The notes below the pieces were generated by a model. The model was not told the DNA's origin, did not search any database, and saw nothing but the letters and a program-made list of their open reading frames with translations. DNA of 64,000 nucleotides from Eukaryota sp. TZLM1-RC (Eukaryota > Metamonada: BaSk clade), in the NCBI GenBank assembly GCA_040285825.1, contig JAUPSS010000011.1, positions 434,001 through 498,000 on the forward strand, written 5' to 3'. Both the position numbers and the translations under genes were made by a program. Positions 18,920 through 28,512 of this stretch are shown piece by piece (positions within the stretch are counted from its first letter, which is position 1; each line of letters begins with the position of its first letter).

Positions 18920-19741
18920 ATGCGGTCAAATACTAGAAAACAGCTCCTCATCAGTCTTGCAATTGATGCAGGAATCGGTCTCTTTCTACACTTCTTCTCT
19001 ATGTGGTGGGCTGTGTCCATTGATCCTATTGTATGTCCATCCACTCAATGATGTTTATCATAGGAGCGCCCCATTGTCTCAGAGTACAACTTTACTATAT
19101 GGTATGAGAATAAAGCCGATATCATTGATTGGCGTGTCTTGCAAGTTATTTGTCATGCTTTAATTCTAGCCTTGACCTTTTTAACTTGTAGGTTAAAGTA
19201 CGCACAACATTTCCTGCTCATTTCTGCTACAACTCTAGGTACATATATTCATGGTAATGGTGTGTACATCATTCTTCTCTCTGTACTCAAGACCTTTGCT
19301 GGAAGACTACGTCCCGACTTTGTCGATCGTTGTCAACCAGACGCCAAGGGAGTCTGTACTGGTGATCCCGACGTTGTTCGTGAGGGTAGAGTGTCTTGGC
19401 CATCTGGACACTCTGGATTAACCGGTTTTGCGACTGTTTTCGCTCTATTTTTACTCAATGATCTGTTGAAACCTTTTTCTGCTGAGTCTTTCCGTTCCCT
19501 CCGAATGTTACCATTGGTTGTTGTTGGCTTACTTGGCATTCTTTCTGGTTTGAGTAGAAACATTGACAATCATCACCATGTGGGAGACATTGTTTGTGGT
19601 CTTGTGCTAGGTGGTATTGTTGCTGTTTGGGCTTGGTACTTGCGTCAAAAGTACAATAATAACATTGTCAACAAGAAGGAGGATCAAGTTGCTCTTTTGC
19701 ATGGAACGCCCAAAACTCCTAGGACAAATGAGTTGGTTTAA
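18920..19741 (+). CDS. PAP2-type lipid phosphate phosphatase, one 33-nt intron
   Basis: A membrane enzyme that dephosphorylates lipid phosphates such as phosphatidic acid, normally in the ER or plasma membrane. Splicing 19031-19063 (GTATGT...CATAG, which contains an in-frame TGA) joins an ATG exon at 18920 to the main exon and gives 262 residues. All three PAP2 catalytic motifs are present: K-x6-RP (KTFAGRLRP, about 113-121), PSGHS (150-154) and SR-x-x-D-x-HH (SRNIDNHHHVGD). Hydrophobic segments fit about six membrane spans: GIGLFLHFFSMWW near residue 20, ICHALILALTFL, LLISATTLG, TGFATVFALFLL, LVVVGLLGIL and VCGLVLGGIVAVW. The C-terminus is short and charged. It is the only gene in a 5-kb stretch of transposon remnants. 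Confidence 0.9.
19031..19063 (+). other. 33-nt spliceosomal intron in the PAP2 gene
   Basis: Starts GTATGT and ends TTATCATAG. Its removal keeps frame (33 nt), removes an in-frame TGA and joins SIDPI to ERPIVSEYNFTIWY, giving a normal PAP2 N-terminus. Confidence 0.8.
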
Positions 19742-19989
19742 GTTTGTTTGATTTATAAATTAGTTTATTGGTATTCGTGCTGATTGTTTGTTTCATTGTA
19801 GCCTTTCAAAGACATTTTCAAAGGCATCTCCAGCTGTCTCTTTATGATAATGTGGAACCATTTTTTCACACCTTTTCATTCATCAGCTTTGAATTATTTT
19901 GATATTTCATATGAAAAAAAATTATTCCTGGAACAATCACATTTTAAAACTTAACCAAAAACCTTAACTAATGCTTTTACATACACAAA

Positions 19990-20530
19990 CCTATCAATTG
20001 AATGACGGAAGGTTTTCGCTATTCGCTTGCATAGCAACTGGCTTGTTATAAAACTTTGTAATGTTATTCAAAATGGAGTTAATATAACGAGGAAGGGCTT
20101 TCAATAACGAAAATACAATTCTGTTCTTCCAAGTAAAAAAATCTAATGTACAACCACTTTCTTTGAAAAGTTTTCTTAAATCATCTAAAACATCGAGACC
20201 TTCTGTTCCAATGGTACCAAAAACTGAAATAGCAGTTGGGCCAAATTTTGATGTTTCTGCCTCTTGCTCCATTGAGACGTTGTAGAAGGGCTTCGTATCT
20301 TGATTTCTTGGAAAAGCTCAGCAACTTTGAGTAATTGTTGCAGAATTGGAACTTCTTTTCCACGGAGAAAAGGTAGTACAATCGATAATCATTTTAGTTC
20401 CACCATACCATCCACATTGAATGTCACCTCGTTTTTGGCTCAAATTGAAAATTTGGTTCATCAAACAGATGTTCTAAACGAACTGGATGATGAGATTATT
20501 TTAACAAATCGTTTTTTTTTAAAAAAATTT
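19990..20530 (-). mobile_element. Retrotransposon 3' fragment, decayed
   Basis: The minus strand encodes pieces of the C-terminus in two frames: a KFGPTAISVFGTIGTEGLDV segment, FFTWKNRIVFSLLKALPRYI, and upstream parts around 20181-20381. Stops and frameshifts throughout. First of four stacked minus-strand fragments up to 22.6 kb. Confidence 0.65.
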
Positions 20531-20871
20531 AATTTTATTCTAAACCTATAAATCAACATCTAAAAAATCCATCTCTCCCAAAACAAAAACACTAGATGCA
20601 AATCGTAAATACAATCACGAACAGCATTGTGGATAATTGATCTCTTTTGAGTCAATTTGCAGCATGAAATAATGTGATCAAAAGAAGCATAAGCACCACA
20701 TTTACATTTCATATTTGATAAGCATTGAGGAGGAGGTAGATTAAGCATAACTGTCAAAAAGTGAATATCTGGAACAAGTAAACCAAAACGGCGAGGAACT
20801 TGTGTTGTCAAGCAAGATGAATTGTTTTGAACAGAATTAAAACTGCACAAAGAAAACAAAAATAATTTCAA
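20520..20871 (-). mobile_element. Retrotransposon fragment, second subfamily, internally deleted
   Basis: The minus strand keeps VPRRFGLLVPD, a KCKCGAYASFDHIISCCK zinc-like block and SIIHNAVRDCIYD, then jumps straight to the terminal codons and 3' end shared with 11870-11945. The endonuclease core between them is deleted. Confidence 0.75.
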
Positions 20872-21099
20872 AGAAAATCACCGGAGTTGTAACCATGCTA
20901 ATTTGGTTGTTCTGTTTTTCTGCTTCCAAAAGAATAATAATCTTCTTTTGTAGTTCAGGAACAATGTTTATATGGTTTATTTGTTTAGGAACTGTTCTTG
21001 AAAAGTTTGGTAAATCTTTAGTTGCAATCGAGGTAAAGTCAACTTTTGCAGAAAATATTGATTTCCAGAAATCATTGGAACAATTTTCTTTACATCTTG

Positions 21100-21580
21100 T
21101 ATTTATTGAATTTGCACACTTAATTAAATTAACTCAATACTAATGGGACGACTATCATTGAACCAAGATTTCCTCTACAAAATCTTGGTCTGCTTGCTGT
21201 CTAGCTAAAGCTTCTCTTATTCGATTGAAAAACCGAGGTAATCTATTAATAATGATAAATTGAATCCAAGAATGGCATAAAAAATGTCAAATCTTTTCAT
21301 TGTTTTTTCTTGAACCATTTTTTGGAAGTCATTCAAAAAAGTTTCTGCTTCATCTAATAATCTTCCATTTATCGAAAATGGGAAAGCAATAAACACCAGC
21401 TGTGTATTTCTATCGACACTAGCCTCTTCAATATCTGTATCATATTTTCTATGTTTTTCTTTTGCTTTAAATTCAAGAGCAGCCACAGGATTGAAACAAT
21501 TTTCTGGAAATGAATTTTTTTCAAGATTTATTTTTTTATTACTTTTTGTATTTATTCCAATAAAAAACAAACTATACGAC
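21100..21580 (-). mobile_element. Retrotransposon fragment, third subfamily
   Basis: The minus strand encodes NPVAALEFKAKEKHRKYD, RNTQLVFIAFPFSINGRL and FQKMVQEKTMKRFDI, nearly the same as in the copy at 45017-45853. Its 3' UTR (21100-21180) matches 45840-45905. A short plus-strand frame over this UTR (20895-21143) is therefore not a gene. Confidence 0.85.
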
Positions 21581-21590
21581 CAGGTTAAAA

Positions 21591-22595
21591 TTATATGTCT
21601 TCACCCAAGTCAGCCAAGAAGAATTGACTGGAGGTTTTTCTTTCATAAACGCGTCCAAGAGATAACAAAGCTGAAGATAATAAGGGAACAACACCTTTGA
21701 AAATTGAAAATACAATTCTGTTTTGCCAAAAACTGTTGTCAAAAACTCTTCCAGTACGTTGTTTCACAATTTCAACAAAATCATCCAGAAAAGACAAAGC
21801 AAGAGGTCCAAGTGTGCCATGAAGGGAAACTGCAAATGGACAGAGGACATAATGAGTATGCGATTCTACATTCAAGGATAACAATTTTGCTTTGTATTTG
21901 TCAATTTTGGCCTTTTCGGAAACAGTTAAGGGATCCCTATATTTTGATTGAGCCATTGGCATAAAAGAATCATTACATACATCAGTGGATCTCACATCTG
22001 TAATAATGATAGTACCTTCAAGACCTTCAAGCATTAAATCACCTCTATTTCGACCAAACGAATTCAAAGTATCTTCATCAACCAAACGGGAAAGTAATGG
22101 TTCTAAATAAGAAACAATTCTATGTGATTTTGACATACAATAGAGTTGACCTCTTACCGCATCATGAACTTTTGATCGGAAAGTAATAAAATGTTTACAA
22201 TTGAATAAATGACTTGGAGAAATTTTTGATCCACATTTACAAATGAAATTATGAGGCACGTTATCAGGCCAAATAAAACAACGAAGGTGCATTGTACAAG
22301 AAAATTCGGTATCATTTAAAAGAAGACCATAAATTTGAGGAATCTGAATAACTAAACACGAAGAGGAACTGTTTTGGGCATCTAACAAAAGATTTGCGAA
22401 AGCGGGATTATCTTTTTTGGCCGAGCCAAGACGAAGATTAAAATCCAAGCCTTCAAACATTATTGTTAACTTTTGTTGCAATTTTTTAACACAATACCTC
22501 AAATTAACTAGTGTCCTAGATGGTATTTCCTGTACATTGTCGGGAAAACATTTACTCCAAATTTCAGAGGGCAAACAATCGAGAGCATTTTGCAT
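21591..22595 (-). mobile_element. Retrotransposon endonuclease region with intact 334-residue frame
   Basis: An uninterrupted frame from ATG 22595 to a stop at 21591. It holds the LPSEIWSKCFPDNVQEIP linker, CKCGSK...HLFNCKHF (C-x-C...H-x3-C zinc-like block), VHDAVRGQLYCMSKS, NRGDLMLEGLEGTIIITDVR (candidate PD-(D/E)XK core with RGD and TD), then the C-terminal domain ending YERKTSSQFFLADLGEDI. In non-LTR retrotransposons with a C-terminal restriction-like endonuclease this region nicks the target DNA. The reverse transcriptase is missing because the copy is cut at 22596-22604 by a Fanzor fragment. Confidence 0.8.
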
Positions 22596-22604
22596 TGAGA
22601 AACT

Positions 22605-23031
22605 GGAGATTCAGAAACATTTTACATATGTGAAGCCTAATGGAGATGAATTCTACACATCTGCCAAAACGAATTGCTGTAAGGTATTCAATCAAAAGGT
22701 GTATCACGATGATGGGAGGGTGAACAATGATAAGTTTGTATGCCCTCAATGTCAGACACTCTGGTCGAGGGACATCTCAGCTTCCAGAAACCAGCTGGAG
22801 ATTGCCATAAGTGAGCACTACTACAATGAAAGACCTGAGGCGTTCGGGAGACCCCGTAGATAAGTGTTTTTCCATATATTGCGTACCTGTACGCGTATTG
22901 TGATGTTGCTGCTTTAACTATCATTTGATCGTGATATCATATAGTGATAGATCTAAAGTAAGCTTAACGTCTATCAAGATTGCATGAATTGGTCAAAAGC
23001 CAGAAGTGTGTTTTGATAGAAATTCACAGTA
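22605..23031 (+). pseudogene. Fanzor lineage A, C-terminus plus complete 3' noncoding end
   Basis: 427 bp nearly identical to 30153-30579 with no length difference. The coding part reads FTYVKPNGDEFYTSAKTNCC, then a CPQCQTLWSRDISASRNQLE zinc-ribbon/RuvC-III block and ends RPEAFGRPRR with TAA at about 22861. The remaining 170 bp are noncoding but just as conserved, include the hairpin GCGTAC-CT-GTACGC (22881-22894) and end at TTGATAGAAATTCACAGTA. The left side is fused abruptly to a retrotransposon. Confidence 0.8.
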
Positions 23032-23032
23032 T

Positions 23033-23090
23033 TCCAGCAATCTCAACAAGTTACTCCTACTTGACAATTTTGTGCTATTAGCTGATGTCC
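23033..23090 (+). promoter_or_regulatory. 58-bp upstream block shared with the gene at 46000
   Basis: The last 52 bp before ATG 23085 plus the first two codons align without gaps to 45948-46005 at about 80% identity (common words AATCTCAAC, GTTACT, TTGAC, TTTTGTGCT, then ATGTCC). The downstream proteins are unrelated. It may be a duplicated promoter/5' UTR. Confidence 0.6.
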
Positions 23091-23753
23091 CTCTCCACTC
23101 AACTGCCTAATTTTATTACCACACATTCTTCATTACCTCATGACCTTACTTCTCGAATAAATGTCTATTTAAAGCTGTCTTCGACCTTAACTGATTCCAA
23201 GTTTCATCTCAACAATCTGAAATGCCTCGCTGAAATATCTTCCTTTTACAGTGACTCTCTCTCAGAGTCAATGACTTTAAAAAGTGAATCTTTTTTGTTT
23301 TTGCAACTTGTCACCACCTATTTTGAGGATATACCAGACATTTCTGGTCACTTCGTTTCTCTTCTTTCAAAAGCTTCTCTTGATGTGGTTGATTCTCTCG
23401 TTTTTCGAATTGGACTGTTCCTTTTTGTTCATCTGTCTAACTTCCCAGATACTCCTTCTTCTTGTCACCATCTCTGTATCAAGGTTTTCAACTCTCTCTT
23501 TTCAGTAACCAAACATTCTCTAAACAACCCCACCTGTCCTCTTTTATCTCTCGGTGTTAGGTCAAGTAGTCATTTGTTAGTATTGTACTGGTGTGGGGAG
23601 GTCAGCTACAAGGGGTGGGAAAATGGAGATGAATCACTGAAAGGATTGGGTGTAGAGTTTTTAACAAAATATCTGAAGGCAGCTTATTGTGCCCAGAATG
23701 GTGCAGATTGTAGTCGTGCAGAAGCAATGATGATGAATTTTATGGAAAATTAA
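23085..23753 (+). CDS. Hypothetical protein, alpha-helical, 222 residues
   Basis: ATG 23085 to TAA 23753. I do not recognise the family. The protein is rich in Leu, Ser and Phe, with predicted amphipathic helices throughout (LVTTYFEDIPDISGHFVSLL, VDSLVFRIGLFLFVHLSNFP), a few Cys and a weakly charged C-terminus; it looks like a helical-repeat or scaffold subunit. There is no signal peptide. It converges on the hydrogenase gene with 44 bp between stops, and its start region shares a 58-bp block with the methyltransferase gene at 46000. Confidence 0.65.
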   Translation: MSLSTQLPNFITTHSSLPHDLTSRINVYLKLSSTLTDSKFHLNNLKCLAEISSFYSDSLSESMTLKSESFLFLQLVTTYFEDIPDISGHFVSLLSKASLDVVDSLVFRIGLFLFVHLSNFPDTPSSCHHLCIKVFNSLFSVTKHSLNNPTCPLLSLGVRSSSHLLVLYWCGEVSYKGWENGDESLKGLGVEFLTKYLKAAYCAQNGADCSRAEAMMMNFMEN

Positions 23754-23797
23754 AAAAAATAATTCTATTGATATATTGTTTGTTTAGCCTGTACAAA

Positions 23798-26700
23798 CTA
23801 GATTGCTTCTACATTCCATCTAAGTTCTTTTTTTGCTCTTGAAAACACATGTTCAGGATCTAAACCGTTTTCCATTGCAATTTCTGTTAAAATTAGTTCT
23901 ATTTTGTCTACAATTCCAGCCAACCCACAATAGTAAAAACAAAATTTCTCATTTTGCATATACTCAATAGGGGTTTGCCTATCCTCTTTTAATCTATCTA
24001 ATGGTGTAACAAATTGCTCTTGATCATGAGAAAATGAAGTTTTTAAATGGGTTATAACCCCAGTCTTTGCGTAATTTAATATTTCTTGCTTACAAATAAA
24101 ATCCATTTGCTCCATTCTACACCCTAAATACAAAACCAAGTTTCCTAACCTCCTTCCTTGACTTATAAGTCTATTTCTTTCTTGAAAATGTGCTAGGAAT
24201 GGAGCAATTCCAGTACCCAAAGCAAAAACCATCACAAAACTATCTAAATCTTTTGGAAATTTCAAAGTTCCAGGATTAATTCCAAGACTTGAATAATGCG
24301 TGAATTGAGAAGATAATTGGAATTCTTTGAATAAACGTGTAACATAAGAACTTGTCACTCCCTGTCGTTTTGTACCATCATCAAGTATATAATCGACATT
24401 GACCATGATCATGTGAATCTCATCAGTAAAGACTCTCGGAGCTGATGCAATTGAATACAATCTTGGTTTTTGCAAAGGAATAATGGAGAGCAGTAAATCA
24501 AGAGGGATATTCAATGTGGAAAAAGAGGTAATTAAATCAACAACACTTCCACCTAACTTACACCATTTACTCAAATCATCACCCCCTTCCTTACTTCCAA
24601 AATGTAAAAGTTTTTGTTTTTCACGATCGTCCGACACAAAGAAAGAGAGAGAGTGACAAAATCTTCGACTGGGGCATTCTTCTAAAGCAAAGTATTGGGA
24701 GATTAAGTGCCTGAAGGTAATTCTTGGAGCAAACTTTGATGGTATTTTAGTCCCTTGAATTGGAAGGACAGAAATCAGTTCCTCTGGATTTAACTTCAAA
24801 AAAGTTAAGAGTTGCTCAACCAAATTAGGCTTGTTGTGCGGATAAAGACTTAATGAATCTCCGATATTGTAACTAATTGAAGACCTTGATTGGAAAACCA
24901 CCTTATAAATAGGTCTAATGTAGTCAGAAGGAGTCAACAAAGATACAGATTTGACAAGTAGTCTTGAAGTAAAAGGTACGGGAGGGGGAATTCTCGCCAT
25001 CTTTCCAATACTTTTTGCCACTCTAAACGTTGCTTTAGGATATTCTTCCTTGGCCCGGAGGTGAGGAAACCCCACGAATTCAGGTAAAATTGATAATAAA
25101 CTTTCTGTGAAAGTGTCAAGCTTGGTAAGAACCGAGTTTCTTTGCATTGTATCCACCGAACAAATGTCCAAGATTCGTTGGGCACCCAATGAACTGAGTA
25201 AAGAATCAAAATCAAAGCCAGCCTTGCAAAAGTTTGGAAAAGTAGAAGAACCAAGGGAAAAGATGCAGTAGTTGACATTACAAAGTTCATTGGGTTTCAT
25301 TGAGGGTCTGGATAAGTAATTCCATAAATCTTTTGCAGATTCTGGGATGTCACCAACTCCATAGGTAGAAATGAACAAAACCAAAGTAATAGAATTTGTA
25401 AAACTCAACAAAGCCGATGGTTCAAGATCTTTGGTGTTTTTAATGTCGACTGAAAACCCATTAGTCCAAACTTCGTTAGCACAATTGAGACAGAGCTCCT
25501 CAGCTGTACCAGTAGTGGTACTGAATAGAAACAAAACCTGTACTTTTCCTTTTTCTTTTTCCTTAACTGTGTGTTGCTCAGTAGATAAAAGAGTTGTCCG
25601 ATCGATCGGAGGCACGGGAGCCTTCAAAAGTTTTCTTGCTCGATAAGAAGTATGCAAAAGCTTCTCTGCCATCTCTGAACCTGGTGTTTCCAAGTAATCT
25701 CGGTATAATGTTTGAACCTCCACATTCTGGTCAGAACGTAGCTGAACTCTGCCCTTCTGTTTTGCTAAATCATCAACCACTCTCGTTCGCTTAGCAGTGG
25801 CTTCTTCTCTGTTCTCAAATTTTGGTCCACCCATACCAACAATGCAACCACCAATGCATGACATTACCTCAATGAAAGCAAAAGGACAAGAAGAGAGGTC
25901 TTGTGTGATTTTCTGAACACCAGAAATACCATTGACTACGGCCACTTTGACTTCACCGATACCTTCAACACCAAAATCAACCACAGCCTCCTTCACTCCC
26001 TTCATATGGGGAACCGGAGAAAACTTAATTTCTGGGAGCTCTTCACCTCTCAGCCAATGGTAAACTACTTTCAGAGCCGAGGTCATCACCCCACCAGTCC
26101 TGGCAAAGGATTGGGCTGAGGCTGTTGACTCACCAAGATTGGAGTCAAATGAACTAAATGATGGGGGGTTTTGATTGATGATTTGATTGATTTCAACTAA
26201 AGGATTTCTCAGCTTTGACTTTAAAAATGTCCCAAATTCCCTTGCTGTAAGAACCACATCAACTGCGGGGAACCCCTCCACCACCAGCTCAGGTCTTGCA
26301 GCCTCTGAACCCTTAGTAACACAAGGCATTATGGACACCACTCGGATAACAGAAGGATCAAAACCCTTGAGGAAAGACCAATAACTTTTGATTATTGACC
26401 CTACTAATATATGAGGTGATCTTACAGTGGATATATGAGGCAACAGCTGGGGAGAGTTCTTTTCAGCAAAGGTAACAAAGGCAGGACAGCAGCTAGTGGT
26501 CATTGGTAAAGGTTTCTCAGACCTTCCAGTCAAACGTTGAACAAACTCAAAAGCTTCTTCCATAATGCAAAGATCAGCTCCGAATTCTGTGTCAAAACAG
26601 TAATCAAAACCCAGGGTTCGAAGCCCTGCAATGACGTGCTTTGTGTAATCAGCAGGTTCTTCACCAAATAATTCACCAAACAAAACTCTAATAGAAGGGG

Positions 26701-27379
26701 CTACTTGAGCAACTGTAATTATTAGTGGATCACTTATCCATTCCTCAATCTTTTCAATAAAACTAGTTTCTTTAATTGCACCTGTAGGGCAGACAGAGGT
26801 GCATCCACCACACGAAATGCATCCACTATCACCAAGACCAAGACCTTCAGGAGTCACCGCGACTGTTCCTTCAGATGATACACGTAGTACACCAACTTCT
26901 TGAACATCTCTACACATCTTAACGCATCTCTGACAGCTTACACACATAGAGCGATCAATTGTTATAGCATGGGTGGAATCTTTGGACCATTCAGTACATT
27001 GAGAGGTGAAGGTATCGAGCTCTGACCCAGGAGCGTGACTAGGAATAGAACGAAGTTTCGATTGACGAGAGGTAAGGGTGGACAGAGATTCGAGACGATG
27101 TTTTCTCACAAAAGAATTATCAGTGACGATCTTCATGAATGACTCTGATAGAGTTTCACAAGCTTTGACCAAGGAGGGTTTGTCTTCATCGTGACGTTGA
27201 GCTTGGATTGTGCAGAGGCCACAGGTACCAACAGAGCCTAAATCTTTGTGATAACAGAAATGAGGGATATCGAATCCGGCAGCTTTCAGAGATTCCAAAA
27301 GATTATCACCTTCAAAGGATGCAGGTACTTTATGATCTTCCCCATTTATGTTTAGAAGGACAAAATCTGTGGCATCCAT
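23798..27379 (-). CDS. [FeFe]-hydrogenase fused to CysJ-like flavodoxin/FAD/NADPH reductase
   Basis: Predicted to couple NADPH and H2 metabolism: a diflavin reductase module could pass electrons to a hydrogen-producing H-cluster. ATG 27379 (two codons inside the non-ATG frame start) gives 1193 residues. N-terminal [2Fe-2S] ferredoxin: Cys 42, 53, 56 and 74. Two [4Fe-4S] sites: Cys 146/149/152/156 and 187/190/193/197. H-cluster motifs: TTSCCPAF (about 294-301), MPCVTKGSEA (351-360) and EVMSCIGGCIVGMGGP (504-519), so all four H-cluster Cys are present. The CPTC-type His-Cys3 cluster found in longer hydrogenases is not seen. After about residue 605 comes a flavodoxin domain (FSTTTGTAEEL, STYGVGDIPES), then an FAD domain (RLYSIASAP, GVTSSYVTRLF) and an NADPH domain (ALGTGIAPF, YLGCR, YYCGLAGIV). 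No clear organelle targeting peptide. Such fusions are known in anaerobic metamonads. Confidence 0.95.
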   Translation of the reverse strand: MDATDFVLLNINGEDHKVPASFEGDNLLESLKAAGFDIPHFCYHKDLGSVGTCGLCTIQAQRHDEDKPSLVKACETLSESFMKIVTDNSFVRKHRLESLSTLTSRQSKLRSIPSHAPGSELDTFTSQCTEWSKDSTHAITIDRSMCVSCQRCVKMCRDVQEVGVLRVSSEGTVAVTPEGLGLGDSGCISCGGCTSVCPTGAIKETSFIEKIEEWISDPLIITVAQVAPSIRVLFGELFGEEPADYTKHVIAGLRTLGFDYCFDTEFGADLCIMEEAFEFVQRLTGRSEKPLPMTTSCCPAFVTFAEKNSPQLLPHISTVRSPHILVGSIIKSYWSFLKGFDPSVIRVVSIMPCVTKGSEAARPELVVEGFPAVDVVLTAREFGTFLKSKLRNPLVEINQIINQNPPSFSSFDSNLGESTASAQSFARTGGVMTSALKVVYHWLRGEELPEIKFSPVPHMKGVKEAVVDFGVEGIGEVKVAVVNGISGVQKITQDLSSCPFAFIEVMSCIGGCIVGMGGPKFENREEATAKRTRVVDDLAKQKGRVQLRSDQNVEVQTLYRDYLETPGSEMAEKLLHTSYRARKLLKAPVPPIDRTTLLSTEQHTVKEKEKGKVQVLFLFSTTTGTAEELCLNCANEVWTNGFSVDIKNTKDLEPSALLSFTNSITLVLFISTYGVGDIPESAKDLWNYLSRPSMKPNELCNVNYCIFSLGSSTFPNFCKAGFDFDSLLSSLGAQRILDICSVDTMQRNSVLTKLDTFTESLLSILPEFVGFPHLRAKEEYPKATFRVAKSIGKMARIPPPVPFTSRLLVKSVSLLTPSDYIRPIYKVVFQSRSSISYNIGDSLSLYPHNKPNLVEQLLTFLKLNPEELISVLPIQGTKIPSKFAPRITFRHLISQYFALEECPSRRFCHSLSFFVSDDREKQKLLHFGSKEGGDDLSKWCKLGGSVVDLITSFSTLNIPLDLLLSIIPLQKPRLYSIASAPRVFTDEIHMIMVNVDYILDDGTKRQGVTSSYVTRLFKEFQLSSQFTHYSSLGINPGTLKFPKDLDSFVMVFALGTGIAPFLAHFQERNRLISQGRRLGNLVLYLGCRMEQMDFICKQEILNYAKTGVITHLKTSFSHDQEQFVTPLDRLKEDRQTPIEYMQNEKFCFYYCGLAGIVDKIELILTEIAMENGLDPEHVFSRAKKELRWNVEAI

Positions 27380-27698
27380 GTTCAAAAGCTGCTTTTGGTC
27401 TATGAATGCTGTTTACTGTTGACAAAAGATAAACAATAAGATATCTTCAAAGGATCATCAAAAGAACTTGTGATTAATTCACAATTAGCACAAGATGAGG
27501 CAACAATAGATGAGAAGCAACATTGACCACCACATGTGGACAGATCAGCACAACCAGTAGGCAGCTACTTCGGTAGTATTGATCATTGATCAGCTTGAAA
27601 TTTAAATTTCTAAATCCACTTTATTATTATTTATTATTTAAAAATTATATATTATATATTATATATATTGGATAAAAATAAGTAAGTAAATAACTTTA
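27380..27698. other. intergenic, hydrogenase promoter side, very AT-rich tract
   Basis: Upstream region of the hydrogenase gene. Positions 27600-27672 are almost pure A/T with TATATT repeats. No coding signal. Confidence 0.5.
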
Positions 27699-27967
27699 AA
27701 ACGTTCTGGAATCGAGATACCAATTCTGCTCTAGATATTCTGATGTTGGCTCAACACATTCTGGATGGAAGAGAGAGATCAGATGTGTTTAAGAAACAAC
27801 AGTCTCAAACCATTGTTATTGAAATTACTGATGACAGTCTAAAGGCTGCTGGAAAGGGTACTGAAGGTGCTGGTATAGCTATGAGTCCGATGCAACGACC
27901 TGATCTCAATACATTATCACCAGTAGCGAAAGCGAAAGTTGAAGAACAATGTATAGTTTTGAAGTAA
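27699..27967 (+). pseudogene. Fanzor C-terminal fragment, distinct copy
   Basis: In the frame of the short ORF at 27743, but read from about 27699, the sequence TFWNRDTNSALDILMLAQHI followed by LDGRERSDVFKKQ matches the Fanzor RuvC-III segment and its G-x-R tail. The zinc-ribbon cysteines that should precede it are gone; the left side is an A/T tract. The extension to 27967 (NTLSPVAKAKVEEQCIVLK) is not found in the other copies. Confidence 0.6.
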
Positions 27968-27990
27968 CTTAAGAAATCAAGCTTTTGTCT

Positions 27991-28188
27991 ATTTAGGTCG
28001 GTTCCTAGGAGAAAGGCCAAGAGCGAATGTGGTTAGCGTACTATTAATAGTTAGGAACGAGACAATTGTAGGTGTAAGGGAGTCAGAAATGTTGTTTCCG
28101 CTGACGTTGAGGGAAGTTAAGGACACAGGACAAGACAGGATGGTAGAGGTACCAGGGTCACGAAGGAGGTTGTGAATGTTGTCCTGTC
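27991..28188 (-). pseudogene. Leucine-rich-repeat gene remnant
   Basis: The minus-strand frame reads NIHNLLRDPGTSTILSCP, SLTSLNVSGNNISDSLTP and INSTLTTFALGLSPRN before TAG at 27991. The spacing and the SLTSLNVSGNNI signature are those of RNI-type leucine-rich repeats. No start codon and no extension upstream. Base composition is less AT-rich than its surroundings. Confidence 0.6.
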
Positions 28189-28512
28189 AAGAGTCATTGT
28201 TAGGTTCAGTGGTTTCTATTTCAAGATGAAAGAAGTGTCAAGTTGATCCCATTATGAAAATATACTTTATACGAACTCATTGAAACAAAACGTTTTCTTG
28301 ATTGGATATGCTAATGTTATCACCTAAAAAACTCCTTCAACTGTAACCTTTTCACGAAAGAAAATAGTTGCGGCAGCTTAAATATCATGTATTATAGTGT
28401 TTAATTATCATTTTGCTCAGCCTTTGTATTAGTATAGATGTAAGAAGTTGTGAATCAATCAAATTTTTATTGTTGACTGTCTGATCTTTTCTCGACTGAC
28501 ATATTCACCCCA
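28189..28512. other. intergenic, leader of the large Fanzor copy
   Basis: AT-rich, no coding motif. It ends at ATG 28513, so it may contain the left end of the Fanzor element, but I find no matching terminus in the other copies. Confidence 0.4.

Noticed and set aside
20895-21143. Plus-strand hydrophobic ORF
   Set aside because: Its 3' part is the antisense of the third-subfamily retrotransposon 3' UTR seen at 45840-45905.
23798-27379. Firm assignment of the organism to Blastocystis from hydrogenase plus ~31-nt introns
   Set aside because: The reductase part is full CysJ length rather than a lone flavodoxin, stops are encoded in the DNA, and no lineage-specific gene was identified.
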